Shown: positions 55,340-64,000, numbered from the stretch's first letter. The stretch is 64,000 bases of DNA from Iocasia fonsfrigidae (GCF_017751145.1 NZ_CP046640.1:124001-188000), one strand, 5' to 3'. Numbers and translations are program-made. The notes: generated by a model from the letters alone, not told the origin.

Positions 55340-56149
55340 ATGGAGATAGTTGTAGGGATTAGTTTTAAGAAGGCAGGTAAGATCTATTATTTTGACCCTG
55401 GTGATATTGCTTTAGTAATTGGGGATAATGTAATAGTAGAGACTGCCAGGGGTATAGAGTTTGGTGAAGTAGTCCTGGGAAAGAGAGAGGTTGTTGAAGA
55501 AGAGATTGTTGCACCATTAAAAAAAGTAATCCGTAAAGCGACTGACAGGGATCAGAAAAAGAATGCTAGGAATAAGGAATTGGAGAAAGAGGCCTATGAT
55601 ATCTGTGAGAAAAAGATAGCTAAACACGGCCTGCCTATGAAATTGATTGATGTTGAATATACCTTTGATCATAATAAGGTAATTTTCTATTTTACTGCTG
55701 ACGGCAGGGTAGATTTCAGGGAACTGGTTAAGGATTTAGCCAGGGTATTTAAGACAAGAATTGAATTGCGGCAGATAGGAGTAAGGGATGAAGCCAAGAT
55801 GGTCGGTGGAATGGGGATCTGTGGCCGCCCATTGTGCTGTTCTCTTTTTCTGCGTGATTTTGACCCTATATCAATCAAAATGGCCAAAAAACAGGAACTT
55901 TCTTTAAATCCAGCCAAGATATCTGGTGTCTGTGGACGTTTGATGTGCTGTTTGAAATATGAATCCAAGATTTATAAGCGTTTAAAGAAAGAGATGCCTG
56001 ATGTAGGAGAGATGGTTGAACTGGATATTGGGGAAGGTGAGATAGTAGAAAGGAATCTGGTTAAACAGACAATTACTGTAGATATAGGTGCTGATGAATA
56101 TATTGAGGTAGAGATAGATGACCTAGATAATTATGAAGATGATGAATAG
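55340..56149 (+). CDS. ricT: RicT (YaaT) PSP1-domain Fe-S protein
   Basis: A 269-residue PSP1 superfamily protein. The central motif has MVGGMGICGRPLCCSLFLRD and GVCGRLMCCLKYESKIY, the conserved cysteines that help bind [4Fe-4S] clusters in the RicA-RicF-RicT (YmcA-YlbF-YaaT) complex. In Bacillus the complex controls RNase Y-dependent mRNA maturation and phosphorelay activity. The C-terminus is strongly acidic (DDLDNYEDDE). It is in the conserved order after holB and before yabA. The partners ricA and ricF are not in the window. Confidence 0.93.
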   Translation: MEIVVGISFKKAGKIYYFDPGDIALVIGDNVIVETARGIEFGEVVLGKREVVEEEIVAPLKKVIRKATDRDQKKNARNKELEKEAYDICEKKIAKHGLPMKLIDVEYTFDHNKVIFYFTADGRVDFRELVKDLARVFKTRIELRQIGVRDEAKMVGGMGICGRPLCCSLFLRDFDPISIKMAKKQELSLNPAKISGVCGRLMCCLKYESKIYKRLKKEMPDVGEMVELDIGEGEIVERNLVKQTITVDIGADEYIEVEIDDLDNYEDDE

Positions 56150-56160
56150 GAGAGGGTATC

Positions 56161-56469
56161 ATGGATGAAGAGGTTCTAAGTGCCCTTGCTTATTTCCAGG
56201 AGCAGCTTGAAGAGATGTCACTCAGGTTTCAAAAATTGAAGGATATTACCTATAAGATATATCAGGAGAATGAGGAATTAAGGCAAGAGAATGAAGAATT
56301 AAAGGATATTGTCTTTGAAAAACAAAAAGAGCCTAAGGGCAAGGGTTATAGTAATTTATTTCGTTTATATAAGGAAGGATATCATATCTGCCATCCCAGT
56401 TTTGGTGAGAGACGAAAAGGAGACTGCCTTTTCTGTCAGAAATTGATGGATAAGCAGTTTGAGGAGTAG
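56161..56469 (+). CDS. yabA: Replication initiation-control protein YabA
   Basis: A 102-residue protein. The N-terminal half is a coiled coil (EEMSLRFQKLKDITYKIY, then QENEELRQENEELKD). The C-terminal half has the family zinc module HICHPSFGERRKGDCLFCQK. YabA binds DnaA and the sliding clamp to limit replication initiation. Length and cysteine spacing fit. It sits between ricT and the methyltransferase gene, as in Bacillus (yabA-yabB). Confidence 0.9.
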   Translation: MDEEVLSALAYFQEQLEEMSLRFQKLKDITYKIYQENEELRQENEELKDIVFEKQKEPKGKGYSNLFRLYKEGYHICHPSFGERRKGDCLFCQKLMDKQFEE

Positions 56470-56474
56470 TAAAG

Positions 56475-57206
56475 ATGGAAGAGATAACAGAGTTGATTCC
56501 AGGTAAACTGGATTTGATACAGGACTCCCGTTTTTTTAAGTTTGGTAATGACTCTGTTTTCCTGGCTGATTTTACAGTAGTAAAACAGGGAGAGACAGTA
56601 GTTGACTTTGGCAGTGGCAGTGGAGTAATTCCACTGCTTTTGGCATTCAAACAGAATCCGGGCAAGGTAATTGGTCTGGAATACCAGGCAGAATTAGTTG
56701 AGATGTCCAGGAGGAGTATAATTATAAATCAACTGGAAGAGCAGATAGAGATAATTCATGGTGATCTCAGCAGGGCAGGTGAATATATTAAAGCCAATAC
56801 CATTGACCTCTTGGTTAGCAATCCTCCATATATGCCTGTGGACGGCGGTAGGATAAGTAAGGGGAGGGAAAAGGCTATAGCCCGGCATGAGATATATTGT
56901 ACCCTGGAAGATGTAATCAGGGAAGGGGCGAAATTATTAAGGTTTGCCGGCAGAATGACCATGGTTCACCGGGTTATGAGGCTGGCAGAGATTATTTCAC
57001 TGATGAAGGAATATCAGATTGAACCTAAACGGATGAGAATGATTCAGTCGGGGGTAGACAGCAGCCCCCGGGTTTTCCTGATAGAAGGAAGAAAAGGAGG
57101 CAAACAGGGGATGAGAGTTGAACCTCCTTTGATAGTATATAGTCGAGATGGCAGAGAATATAGCCCTGAGGTTAAGGGGATATATGGAGGGGGTGCTTAT
57201 GGATAA
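56475..57206 (+). CDS. trmN6: tRNA1(Val) adenine-37 N6-methyltransferase-like protein (YabB/TrmN6)
   Basis: A 243-residue SAM-dependent methyltransferase. The SAM motif VVDFGSGSGVIPLLLAF is near 37-53 and the catalytic LLVSNPPYMPVDGGR near 113-127 holds the NPPY motif of N6-adenine methyltransferases. The family includes E. coli YfiC (TrmN6), which methylates A37 of tRNA1-Val. The target in this organism is inferred from family. It begins five bases after yabA and its last eight bases overlap the rsmI start. Confidence 0.85.
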   Translation: MEEITELIPGKLDLIQDSRFFKFGNDSVFLADFTVVKQGETVVDFGSGSGVIPLLLAFKQNPGKVIGLEYQAELVEMSRRSIIINQLEEQIEIIHGDLSRAGEYIKANTIDLLVSNPPYMPVDGGRISKGREKAIARHEIYCTLEDVIREGAKLLRFAGRMTMVHRVMRLAEIISLMKEYQIEPKRMRMIQSGVDSSPRVFLIEGRKGGKQGMRVEPPLIVYSRDGREYSPEVKGIYGGGAYG

Positions 57207-58065
57207 AGCAGGTAGATTATATATTTGTGGAACCCCTATAGGTAATTTAGAGGATATAAGCCTTAGGGCTTTAAAGGTTTTAAAAAAGGTCCATTTAATA
57301 GCAGCGGAGGATACCAGAAGAACAAGGAATCTATTAAATTATTATCAAATAAAAACAAGCCTAAAGAGTTATCATGAACATAATGAAAGGGAAAGAACAG
57401 GGGAGTTGATCAGCTTACTAAAAGAGGGTAAGGATATTGCCCTGGTAAGTGATGCTGGTATGCCAGGCATCTCTGACCCGGGAAAGGTAATCTTTAAGGC
57501 GGCTGTTGAGGAAGGTATTGAACTAATCCCTATTCCTGGTCCTACTGCTGCTATCTCTGCCCTGGTGGTATCTGGTCTGCGAATGGACAGGTTTGTTTTT
57601 GAGGGTTTTTTACCTAGGTCTGGTAAAGAGAGGAAGCAGCGTTTAGCTGCGATAAAGGGTGAAGAGAGAACAGTCATTATTTATGAGTCACCTTACCGTT
57701 TAAGAGATACCCTTCAGGAATTGTTAGACCTGCTTGCTGAAAGGAAAGTGGCTGTAGTCAGAGAAATAAGTAAGGTCCATGAAGAAAAGGTTTATGGGCA
57801 GGTAGAAGAGGTTTTGTCTTTTTATGCTGATCAAGAACCGAAGGGTGAGTTTGTCATTGTTATTGAGGGAAGACCGGCACCTGAATTCAGTAAAGAAGGC
57901 TGGGAAGATATGACGGTTCTAGAACATCTCAAATTAATTATGGATCAGGGTGTTAGTAAGAAAAAGGCTATAAAAGAAGTCGCCCTGATAAGGGGGCTGC
58001 CTAAACGGAAGGTCTATAGTGAAGCAGTAGTTATTGACTATATTGACAATGATAATAAATTTTAA
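57199..58065 (+). CDS. rsmI: 16S rRNA (cytidine-1402) 2'-O-methyltransferase
   Basis: A 288-residue SPOUT-independent tetrapyrrole-type methyltransferase. N-terminal motif LYICGTPIGNLEDISLRAL, then AEDTRRTRNLLNYY, SDAGMPGISDPG and IPIPGPTAAISALVVSGL. RsmI adds the 2'-O-methyl group at C1402 in the decoding centre. ATG 57199 has GGAGGGGG upstream and matches the family start; the in-frame ATG 57148 would extend into the methyltransferase gene. The eight-base overlap with trmN6 indicates coupled translation. Confidence 0.94.
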   Translation: MDKAGRLYICGTPIGNLEDISLRALKVLKKVHLIAAEDTRRTRNLLNYYQIKTSLKSYHEHNERERTGELISLLKEGKDIALVSDAGMPGISDPGKVIFKAAVEEGIELIPIPGPTAAISALVVSGLRMDRFVFEGFLPRSGKERKQRLAAIKGEERTVIIYESPYRLRDTLQELLDLLAERKVAVVREISKVHEEKVYGQVEEVLSFYADQEPKGEFVIVIEGRPAPEFSKEGWEDMTVLEHLKLIMDQGVSKKKAIKEVALIRGLPKRKVYSEAVVIDYIDNDNKF

Positions 58066-58108
58066 TAAAATTATCTTGACTTTGAAGGAATATAAGGAGG
58101 GGTTAAAT

Positions 58109-59272
58109 TTGGAGAATTTCACATTTTATAACTCAACAGAAATAATTTTTGGTAAAGGAGAAGTTAATAGAGCTGGTGAAAAAACAGCAGATTATGGGAA
58201 AAAGGTTTTATTGGTAACCGGTGGTGGTAGTGTCAAGAGAATAGGGCTTTATGATAGGGTTATGAACGCTTTTGAAAACGCTGACCTGGAGGTTTTTGAG
58301 CTGACTGGTATCGAGCCTAACCCGCGGATAAGTAAGGTAAGAGAAGGGGTTGATATCTGCTTAGAAAAGGAAATAGATATAGTAATAGCGGTAGGTGGTG
58401 GTAGTGTTATTGATACAGCTAAAGCTGTTGCAGCAGGTGTCTGTTTTGACGGTGATCCTTGGGAGATGTTCACTATGGAAGGGGAACCTGATGAGGCTAT
58501 TCCTGTAGGGGTTGTATTGACTTTAGCAGCTACAGGTTCTGAGATGAATGGTAATGCAGTAATATCTAATCTGGAAACCGAGCAGAAATTAGCTATTCAT
58601 ACACCAGCCTGTCTGCCTGTTTTTTCTATCCTGGACCCGGTGAATACATATACAGTTCCCAAGGAACATACAGTCTATGGGATTATTGATATAGCAGCCC
58701 ATGTTTTTGAACAATATTTTAGTCACACTGAAAGCACTCCTATTCAGGATAGTTGGGCAGAAGGCATTATCAAAACCCTGATTAAAGAAAGTGAGGTTGT
58801 CCTGGAAAACCCCGAGGACTATAATTCCCGGGCCAACATTATGTTGGCTGGTACCATGGCAATTAATGGCCTTTTATCCATAGGGAAGGATGATGACTGG
58901 GCCAGCCATGCTATAGAACACGAGCTTAGTGCTATTTATGATATACCCCATGGTGGTGGCTTAGCTATTCTCTTCCCCAACTGGATGAAATATGTATTAA
59001 GTGAGGGGACAGATAAATTTGTTCAATATGCAGTTAATGTCTTTAATATAGACACCAAGGGAAAAAGTGATCAAGAAATAGCCCTGGCTGGTATAGAAAA
59101 AACCAGGGAATGGTTTAATTCTATGGGAGCTCCCGCTCGACTGGCTGATTATGATATCGGGGAAGATAAACTGGAAGAAATGGCAGCTAAGGCAGTTAGC
59201 CGTGGTCCTTTAGGGAGTTATAAGGTTCTTGAAAAAGAAGATGTACTGGAGATTTACAGGATGAGTCTCTAG
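58109..59272 (+). CDS. Iron-containing alcohol dehydrogenase (NAD(P)H-dependent, BdhA/YqhD-like)
   Basis: A 387-residue group III alcohol dehydrogenase. Nucleotide motif VTGGGSVKRIGLYD near 38-51 and GGGSVIDTAKAVAAGV near 98-113. Metal ligands are visible as D/H in the DIAAHVFEQYFSHTE region, HAIEHELSAIYDIPHGGGLAI, with two histidines near 264-280. Such enzymes in anaerobes reduce butyraldehyde or other aldehydes and recycle reduced cofactor. TTG 58109 is chosen because AAGGAGGGG lies upstream and MENFTFYN matches the family start; the ATG at 58034 falls within rsmI. Its specificity is unknown. It may also serve aldehydes from the catabolic operon. Confidence 0.9.
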   Translation: MENFTFYNSTEIIFGKGEVNRAGEKTADYGKKVLLVTGGGSVKRIGLYDRVMNAFENADLEVFELTGIEPNPRISKVREGVDICLEKEIDIVIAVGGGSVIDTAKAVAAGVCFDGDPWEMFTMEGEPDEAIPVGVVLTLAATGSEMNGNAVISNLETEQKLAIHTPACLPVFSILDPVNTYTVPKEHTVYGIIDIAAHVFEQYFSHTESTPIQDSWAEGIIKTLIKESEVVLENPEDYNSRANIMLAGTMAINGLLSIGKDDDWASHAIEHELSAIYDIPHGGGLAILFPNWMKYVLSEGTDKFVQYAVNVFNIDTKGKSDQEIALAGIEKTREWFNSMGAPARLADYDIGEDKLEEMAAKAVSRGPLGSYKVLEKEDVLEIYRMSL

Positions 59273-59303
59273 TTGAGATAAAATGGAAAGGGGTAACAGA
59301 TCA

Positions 59304-61256
59304 ATGACCACTAAAAATACTTTTTATGTCACAACACCTATTTACTATCCAAGTGATAAATTACATATAGGTCATGCCTATACAAGTGTGGCAGCTGATA
59401 CAATAGCTAAATTCAAAGAATTACAGGGTTATGACACTATGTTTCTTACTGGTTCTGATGAACATGGTCAGAAAATAGAACGCAAGGCAGCTGAAGCAGG
59501 AAAAAAGCCCAAGGTATATGTTGATGAGATTGTAGCCACTTTTAAGGCACTCTGGGAACGTCTGGAGGTTGATTATGATTATTTTATCAGGACTACTGAA
59601 GATAGACATGAAGAGGTAGTACAGGAGATTTTCAGGAAAATATATAATAAAGGTGATATTTACAAGGGGAAATATGAAGGATGGTATTGTACACCCTGTG
59701 AAGCCTTCTGGACTGAAAGGCAGCTTGAGGGGGAGAAACTCTGCCCTGACTGTGGTAGGGAGGTTGAATGGGTAGAAGAAGAGAGTTATTTCTTTAAATT
59801 AAGCAAATATGCTGATAGATTATTAAAACATATTAAGGACAATCCAGATTTTATACAACCAGAGAGCCGGCGTAATGAGATGATCAGTTTTATTGAGCAG
59901 GGCTTAGATGATTTAAGTGTCTCCCGAACTACCTTTGACTGGGGAATACCTGTGCCAATTGATGATAAACATGTTATTTATGTCTGGCTTGATGCCTTAA
60001 GCAATTATATTACAGCTATAGGCTACTTAAATGACGATGAAAATTTTAATAAATATTGGCCAGCTGATATTCACCTGGTAGGTAAGGATATCCTCCGTTT
60101 TCATACTATTATCTGGCCGATTATATTAATGAGTCTTGACCTGCCTTTACCCAAACAGGTCTTTGGCCACGGATGGTTATTGACTAAAACCGGTAAAATG
60201 TCTAAATCCAAGGGGAATGTTGTTGACCCTAATATACTAATAGATGATTTTGGGGTTGATCCGATCAGGTATTATCTTCTGCGGGAAGTAGCCTTTGGAA
60301 CAGATGGGACTTATTCAACAGAGGCCTTGATTCAGCGGATTAATTCTGACTTAGCCAATGACCTGGGAAATCTCCTGAATAGGACTATCAGTATGGTTGA
60401 ACAATATTTTAATGGTGTGATACCAAAATCAGGTCTAGCTGAAGATGTAGATGAGGAGCTTAAAAGATTTGCCGCTAAAACTCTGGAATTGGTTGACAAT
60501 AGTATGAGTGAGTTAAAATATGCTGTGGCCCTTGAAGAGATATGGAATTTAATCAGGAGGACTAATAAATACATCGATCAGACTACTCCCTGGGTACTGG
60601 CCAGGGATGATAATAAAAAGGATAGACTGGGAACAGTTTTATACAATCTCCTGGAATCATTAAGGATTACTGCTGGTCTTTTGAAACCATTTTTAGTTGA
60701 GACACCTTATAAGATTGGGGAACAGATTGGTATCAGGGATATGATTGAAGAAACAAACTGGGATGATTTAGCAACCTGGGGGTTACTGCCAACAGGTGGG
60801 ATAGTCAGCAAGGCAGAGCCTATCTTTCCCAGAATAGATATGGAGGAGTATTTTGCTATGGTAGAGGAAAGGAAAAAAGAACAGACTGTGAAAGAGGAGA
60901 AAGAAGGTAATGATAAGCAGACAGGCAGTGGTTTAATTAATTTCGATGATTTTAGCAAAGTTGACTTAAGGGTTGCTGAGATACTGACAGCTGAAAATAT
61001 TGAAAAAAGTAATAAATTATTAAAATTACAGGTTGATCTGGGGGATGAACAGAGGCAGTTAGTTGCTGGTATAGCTAAGCATTATCAGCCAGCTGATTTA
61101 GTCGGCAAAAAGATTTTGATGGTAGCCAACCTTGAACCAGCAACTATCTTTGGTGTAAAATCCAAGGGGATGATACTGGCTGCATCTAATGATGATGGTG
61201 ATCTGACAATAACTACAGTTGATAAAGAGATTAGTAATGGGAGTCGGGTGAAATAA
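59304..61256 (+). CDS. metG: Methionyl-tRNA synthetase
   Basis: A 650-residue class I aminoacyl-tRNA synthetase. HIGHAYTSV near 20-28, zinc module CTPCEAFWTERQL and CPDCGRE, KMSKSKGNVVDP near 300, and a C-terminal tRNA-binding OB domain (FSKVDLRVAEILTAENIEKS, VAGIAKHYQPADLVGKKI). The complete C-terminal domain supports a dimeric enzyme. ATG 59304 with AAAGGGG ten bases upstream is preferred to 59283. It comes after the alcohol dehydrogenase gene, as part of the Bacillus-type metS region. A hairpin follows. Confidence 0.96.
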   Translation: MTTKNTFYVTTPIYYPSDKLHIGHAYTSVAADTIAKFKELQGYDTMFLTGSDEHGQKIERKAAEAGKKPKVYVDEIVATFKALWERLEVDYDYFIRTTEDRHEEVVQEIFRKIYNKGDIYKGKYEGWYCTPCEAFWTERQLEGEKLCPDCGREVEWVEEESYFFKLSKYADRLLKHIKDNPDFIQPESRRNEMISFIEQGLDDLSVSRTTFDWGIPVPIDDKHVIYVWLDALSNYITAIGYLNDDENFNKYWPADIHLVGKDILRFHTIIWPIILMSLDLPLPKQVFGHGWLLTKTGKMSKSKGNVVDPNILIDDFGVDPIRYYLLREVAFGTDGTYSTEALIQRINSDLANDLGNLLNRTISMVEQYFNGVIPKSGLAEDVDEELKRFAAKTLELVDNSMSELKYAVALEEIWNLIRRTNKYIDQTTPWVLARDDNKKDRLGTVLYNLLESLRITAGLLKPFLVETPYKIGEQIGIRDMIEETNWDDLATWGLLPTGGIVSKAEPIFPRIDMEEYFAMVEERKKEQTVKEEKEGNDKQTGSGLINFDDFSKVDLRVAEILTAENIEKSNKLLKLQVDLGDEQRQLVAGIAKHYQPADLVGKKILMVANLEPATIFGVKSKGMILAASNDDGDLTITTVDKEISNGSRVK

Positions 61257-61296
61257 ATATTTTCCCTTCTGTATAGTTTGACCTTTTTATAAAATA

Positions 61297-61330
61297 AACA
61301 TCCCTTCATTCTTATTGAGGGGGTGTTTTC
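61297..61330 (+). terminator. Terminator after metG
   Basis: AACATCCCTTCA and TGAGGGGGTGTT pair with small bulges, followed by TTTTCT. Confidence 0.7.
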
Positions 61331-61447
61331 TGTATATTAAGGTCTTAATAGCTGACATTTGTGTTTGTTTTTGATATAATTTAGACATAACTAAAAATTA
61401 CTTGTTCATATATATAGATATAATCAAAAAAAGGAGGAGTAAGTAGG

Positions 61448-62101
61448 ATGAAGAACCGTGATTATATACCTAAGGCAACCATAGAAAGGTTGCCACTATA
61501 TTACCGCTGTCTGGATAAGATGGCTGTTTTTGATGGGGAAGAAGTAGTTTCCTCAAAAGAACTCGGAGGTAGACTTGGTATTCCATCTACTCAGGTCAGG
61601 AAAGACCTTTCCTATTATGGAGAGTTTGGCCGCCGGGGGGTTGGTTATGATGTTAGTGGTTTAAAGAAGTCGATTGGTAAGATACTAGGTGTTGACAGAG
61701 TCTGGCCAGCAGTGCTGGTAGGGGCCGGCAACCTAGGTAGGGCACTGGTTAATTATGAAGGCTTTAATAAGATGGGGTTGAATATTGTTAGTGTTCTAGA
61801 TGCCGACCTAGGTAAAATTGGTAATAAAATAGATGATATAACAGTCGAGAGTATTAAAGAGGTGGAAAGGGTTGTCAGGGATGGTAGTATAGAATTAGGG
61901 ATCATAACTGTACCAGGAAATGCAGCCCAGGAGGTAGCTGATGAATTGATAAATGCTGGGATTAAATCTATCTGGAACTTTGCTCCGACACGATTAATTG
62001 TCCCTAAAGATATTATTGTACGTAATGAAGACCTGGCTGTAGGTATAGTAAGCCTTATCTATCATTTAAGCTGGAATAAACATGATAAACATGGAGGCTA
62101 A
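61448..62101 (+). CDS. rex: Redox-sensing transcriptional repressor Rex
   Basis: A 217-residue protein. The winged-helix DNA-binding domain is at about 1-75 (PLYYRCLDKMAVFDGEEVVS, then RLGIPSTQVRKDLSYYGEFG). The NAD(H)-binding Rossmann domain starts at VGAGNLGRAL (about 91-100). Rex represses fermentation and hydrogenase genes and is released when NADH is high. AGGAGG lies upstream of the ATG. Its stop is immediately before the convergent cheR gene. It probably regulates genes such as nifJ or the alcohol dehydrogenase, but no clear Rex site (TTGTGA..TCACAA type) was recognised before them. Confidence 0.96.
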   Translation: MKNRDYIPKATIERLPLYYRCLDKMAVFDGEEVVSSKELGGRLGIPSTQVRKDLSYYGEFGRRGVGYDVSGLKKSIGKILGVDRVWPAVLVGAGNLGRALVNYEGFNKMGLNIVSVLDADLGKIGNKIDDITVESIKEVERVVRDGSIELGIITVPGNAAQEVADELINAGIKSIWNFAPTRLIVPKDIIVRNEDLAVGIVSLIYHLSWNKHDKHGG

Positions 62102-62881
62102 CTATAATTTTCGGTAAAAAGAAGAATAAACCTTTTCCAGGCCGTATTTCTGGGGGTTGAAAATAAATTCTGTATTACCGAGGAATAGATACCCACCAGG
62201 TTTAAGGACTGAGCTAAATTTATGGCAGAGCATATCCTTTATCTCGTTTGTCAGATAAATAAAGAAATTGCGGCTTAGTATTAGATCCCAGCCCTTAAGG
62301 AAGGGGTCATTAATTAAATCCATTTTTTCAAAAGCAACCTGTTTTTTTATCTTTTCCGATAAAATGTATTTTTTATTAGAATTTTGGTCAAGGGTAAAAT
62401 ACTTATCAAATACCCCGGTGGGTACATTTTCCAGTGAATTTGAGCCGTAAACACCTGCTTTAGCTGTATTAAGTATATCAGGGTCTAAATCACTGGCTAA
62501 GATCTGATATTTTTTATAATTTGATTCACTAAGGATTAGTGCCAGTGTATATGGTTCAGAACCATTTGAACAGGGTGCACTCCATATCTTGACACTGGAG
62601 TTATTTTTAAAAATCTCAGGTAGTAGTTTGTCTTCCAGATATCTAAAATTCTCCGGGTTACGGTAGAATTCAGATGTGTTGATAGTAAAATGGCTAAGGT
62701 ATGCTTCTTTAAAGGAGGGGTCATTTTTTAAGAGCCTAAGACATTCATCATAATCAGCTATATTATGGCGGCGCATCAGGCTTTCTGTCCTCCTCTGGAC
62801 ACGCTTTAATTTATAACCACTTAGATTAATATTTAGGATATCAGAAGCAGTATCTTTGAAATCATTAAAGGTAATGGGCAT
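62102..62881 (-). CDS. cheR: Chemotaxis protein methyltransferase CheR
   Basis: A 259-residue SAM-dependent methyltransferase that methylates glutamates in chemoreceptors. The N-terminal helical domain (GYKLKRVQRRTESLMRRHNI) binds receptors. The SAM motif is WSAPCSNGSEPYTLALIL, and NFFIYLTNEIKDML follows. The absence of a C-terminal pentapeptide-binding extension is normal for Gram-positive CheR. It follows cheB by five bases on the minus strand, so the pair is coupled and transcribed from right to left. Its end abuts rex. Confidence 0.94.
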   Translation of the reverse strand: MPITFNDFKDTASDILNINLSGYKLKRVQRRTESLMRRHNIADYDECLRLLKNDPSFKEAYLSHFTINTSEFYRNPENFRYLEDKLLPEIFKNNSSVKIWSAPCSNGSEPYTLALILSESNYKKYQILASDLDPDILNTAKAGVYGSNSLENVPTGVFDKYFTLDQNSNKKYILSEKIKKQVAFEKMDLINDPFLKGWDLILSRNFFIYLTNEIKDMLCHKFSSVLKPGGYLFLGNTEFIFNPQKYGLEKVYSSFYRKL

Positions 62882-62886
62882 ATGGT

Positions 62887-63921
62887 TTATATTCTCCTTT
62901 CGACTAGTTCAATAATTTTAAATGGTATCTGGTGTAGGGGTAGTATTTCATCATAGGCATTGGCCTTGATAGTTGAACCGGGCATACCATAGACAAGGGC
63001 TGTACTCCTGTCTTCTACAATACCGAAGCCATTGTTTTTCTTGATGTTTTTCATGCCCTCAGCCCCATCAGAGCCCATACCGGTTAAGATAACACCTATT
63101 ACCCTATCTTTAAAATGCCGACTGGTTGAGGTCATCATGTAATCCACACAGGGCCGAACACCCCATTTAGTTGCCCATTGGTTAAGGACAACCTTGCCTT
63201 GTTTGTTGATTTGCATGTGGTAATTGCCAGGGGCCAGCAGGGCAAGACCAGGTGTCATTGTGTCACCTTCAGCGGCTTCTTTTACAGTAATAGCTGATTC
63301 CTGGTTAAGTCTATTGGCAAAAGAGGTGGTAAAACCTGCTGGCATATGCTGTACAATTAATAGGGCGGCTGGAAAGCCAGCTGGTATTACTGGTAAAACT
63401 GCTTTTAAGGCTTTGGGTCCACCTGAAGATGTACCGATGGCAATAATGGGAAAATTCTTTTTGGGTTTTTTTCTTGATATTTTACTCTTATATGGAGTTA
63501 TGGGTTTAATTTTCAACGGGTCTTTTGGTTCCATCCTGGCTGCAGCTTTGATTTTTAAAATAAGGCTTTTGGTTATGTCATCTATATTCATACTGACTGA
63601 GCCGTCTGGTTTTGGTATAAAGTCAAAAGCCCCTAATTCAAGTGCCTTCATGACAGTTTCTCTGTCATCCATAGCACTGATCATAATAGTAGGGATAGGG
63701 TGTTTTAATTTCATTATTTCCCTTAGGGTCTCCAGGCCGTTTTTTTCAGGCATTTCAACATCCATAGTGATTACGTCTGGTTTGATATCTTCTAGTTTTT
63801 TAAGTGCCTTGGCACCATTACTTGCAGTAGCAATAACTTTTAGGTCGTCACTCTCTTCAATGGTGTTTTTAAAAATCTGTCTCATAAAGAGGGAGTCATC
63901 TACTACCATTACTTTTATCAT
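62887..63921 (-). CDS. cheB: Chemotaxis response regulator / protein-glutamate methylesterase CheB
   Basis: A 344-residue protein. The receiver domain has the acidic pair VVDD (8-9), phospho-acceptor D54 in VITMDVEMP and MISA near 78-81. The methylesterase domain has the catalytic serine in IGTSSGGPKAL (about 161-170), histidine in VQHMPAGFT and aspartate in GMGSDGAEGM. It removes methyl groups from chemoreceptors when phosphorylated by CheA. It is first on the minus-strand operon with cheR. A GGGAGG ribosome-binding site precedes the start. Other chemotaxis genes presumably lie to the right of the window. Confidence 0.96.
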   Translation of the reverse strand: MIKVMVVDDSLFMRQIFKNTIEESDDLKVIATASNGAKALKKLEDIKPDVITMDVEMPEKNGLETLREIMKLKHPIPTIMISAMDDRETVMKALELGAFDFIPKPDGSVSMNIDDITKSLILKIKAAARMEPKDPLKIKPITPYKSKISRKKPKKNFPIIAIGTSSGGPKALKAVLPVIPAGFPAALLIVQHMPAGFTTSFANRLNQESAITVKEAAEGDTMTPGLALLAPGNYHMQINKQGKVVLNQWATKWGVRPCVDYMMTSTSRHFKDRVIGVILTGMGSDGAEGMKNIKKNNGFGIVEDRSTALVYGMPGSTIKANAYDEILPLHQIPFKIIELVERRI

Positions 63922-63966
63922 AATAAAACCTCCCGTATATTAATTTATTTGGACAAATATTTTTAT

Positions 63967-63993
63967 ATGCCGGGATAATAAGTTTCAACTTTA
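63967..63993 (-). promoter_or_regulatory. Candidate sigma-D type promoter for cheB-cheR
   Basis: On the minus strand TAAA is followed by 15 bases and CCCGGCAT, against the sigma-D consensus TAAA-N15-GCCGATAT. It is about 45 bases upstream of the cheB start. Five of eight -10 bases match and the spacing is exact, so it is plausible but unproven. Confidence 0.4.
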
Positions 63994-64000
63994 TAGACAA

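Noticed and set aside
57148-57198. N-terminal extension of rsmI
   Set aside because: The strong GGAGGGGG site and the family start support ATG 57199; the extra residues lie inside the preceding methyltransferase gene.
63224-63943. 239-residue plus-strand frame antisense to cheB
   Set aside because: cheB has complete catalytic motifs on the minus strand; the plus frame is a long hydrophobic shadow with no start signal.

Overview
The window looks like a chromosomal segment of a low-GC, strictly anaerobic Firmicute, most likely a member of the Halanaerobiales or a close relative. That placement is inferred from gene content, gene order and codon use, not from a database match. Supporting signs are strong purine-rich ribosome-binding sites with frequent TTG/GTG starts, a long Firmicute-type SRP RNA placed directly before dnaX-ybaB-recR, the Bacillus-like block tmk-darA-holB-ricT-yabA-trmN-rsmI-metG, a T-box leader on a DAHP synthase gene, and anaerobic enzymes (pyruvate:ferredoxin oxidoreductase, 2-oxoacid:ferredoxin oxidoreductase, hydroxylamine reductase, HydF, a glycyl radical enzyme, Rex). 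A 27-residue YjcZ-like gene hints at a spore-forming ancestry.

Layout. 1-4000: the end of a RACo-type corrinoid activator, then a three-gene operon of unknown purpose (DUF1858 plus binding-protein-like domain, HypB-like GTPase, DUF1858 plus ABC ATPase, no permease). 4-8.3 kb: rubrerythrin, KorAB, and a Phd-antitoxin/Uma2-nuclease fusion behind a perfect palindrome. 8.5-16.5 kb: a giant double 5'-nucleotidase, YibE/F, T-box-aroF, a phosphoesterase and an orphan gene. 16.6-22.8 kb: small genes, hcp with a likely CRP/FNR-type promoter, and nifJ. 22.9-27.3 kb: tRNA-Arg(ACG)-tadA, two tRNA-Ser genes, SRP RNA, dnaX-ybaB-recR. 27.3-33.2 kb: a tandemly duplicated three-gene cassette (PfkB-like kinase, CBS protein, CPA2 antiporter) whose first half is kept almost identical while the antiporters have diverged. 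33.3-37.5 kb: a small DMT transporter, a DUF2508 protein, hydF with a long leader, aspA, nikR. 37.5-48 kb: a catabolic operon with a GCxE-type glycyl radical enzyme, its activase, a LacI regulator, an RbsABC-like importer, an FGGY kinase and a class II aldolase. 48-50 kb: a MarR regulator and a GT1 glycosyltransferase behind a 45-bp palindrome. 50-64 kb: guaB, trxB, the replication/translation block, an alcohol dehydrogenase, metG, rex, and cheR-cheB on the minus strand.

How the genes fit together. The core is ferredoxin-based fermentation (NifJ, KorAB, HydF, Rex) plus housekeeping. The catabolic operon appears to import a sugar or polyol, and a radical dehydratase, kinase and aldolase would then process it. 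The best candidates for undescribed systems are: (i) the permease-less DUF1858/GTPase/ABC operon at 999-3932; (ii) the duplicated PfkB-CBS-antiporter cassette; (iii) the glycyl radical enzyme pathway at 37.6-48 kb, whose substrate is unknown; and (iv) the self-regulated Phd-Uma2 fusion. No CRISPR array, prophage or intact insertion sequence was seen. Two hairpin-type repeats (42102-42214 and 48112-48239) may be remnants of non-autonomous elements.
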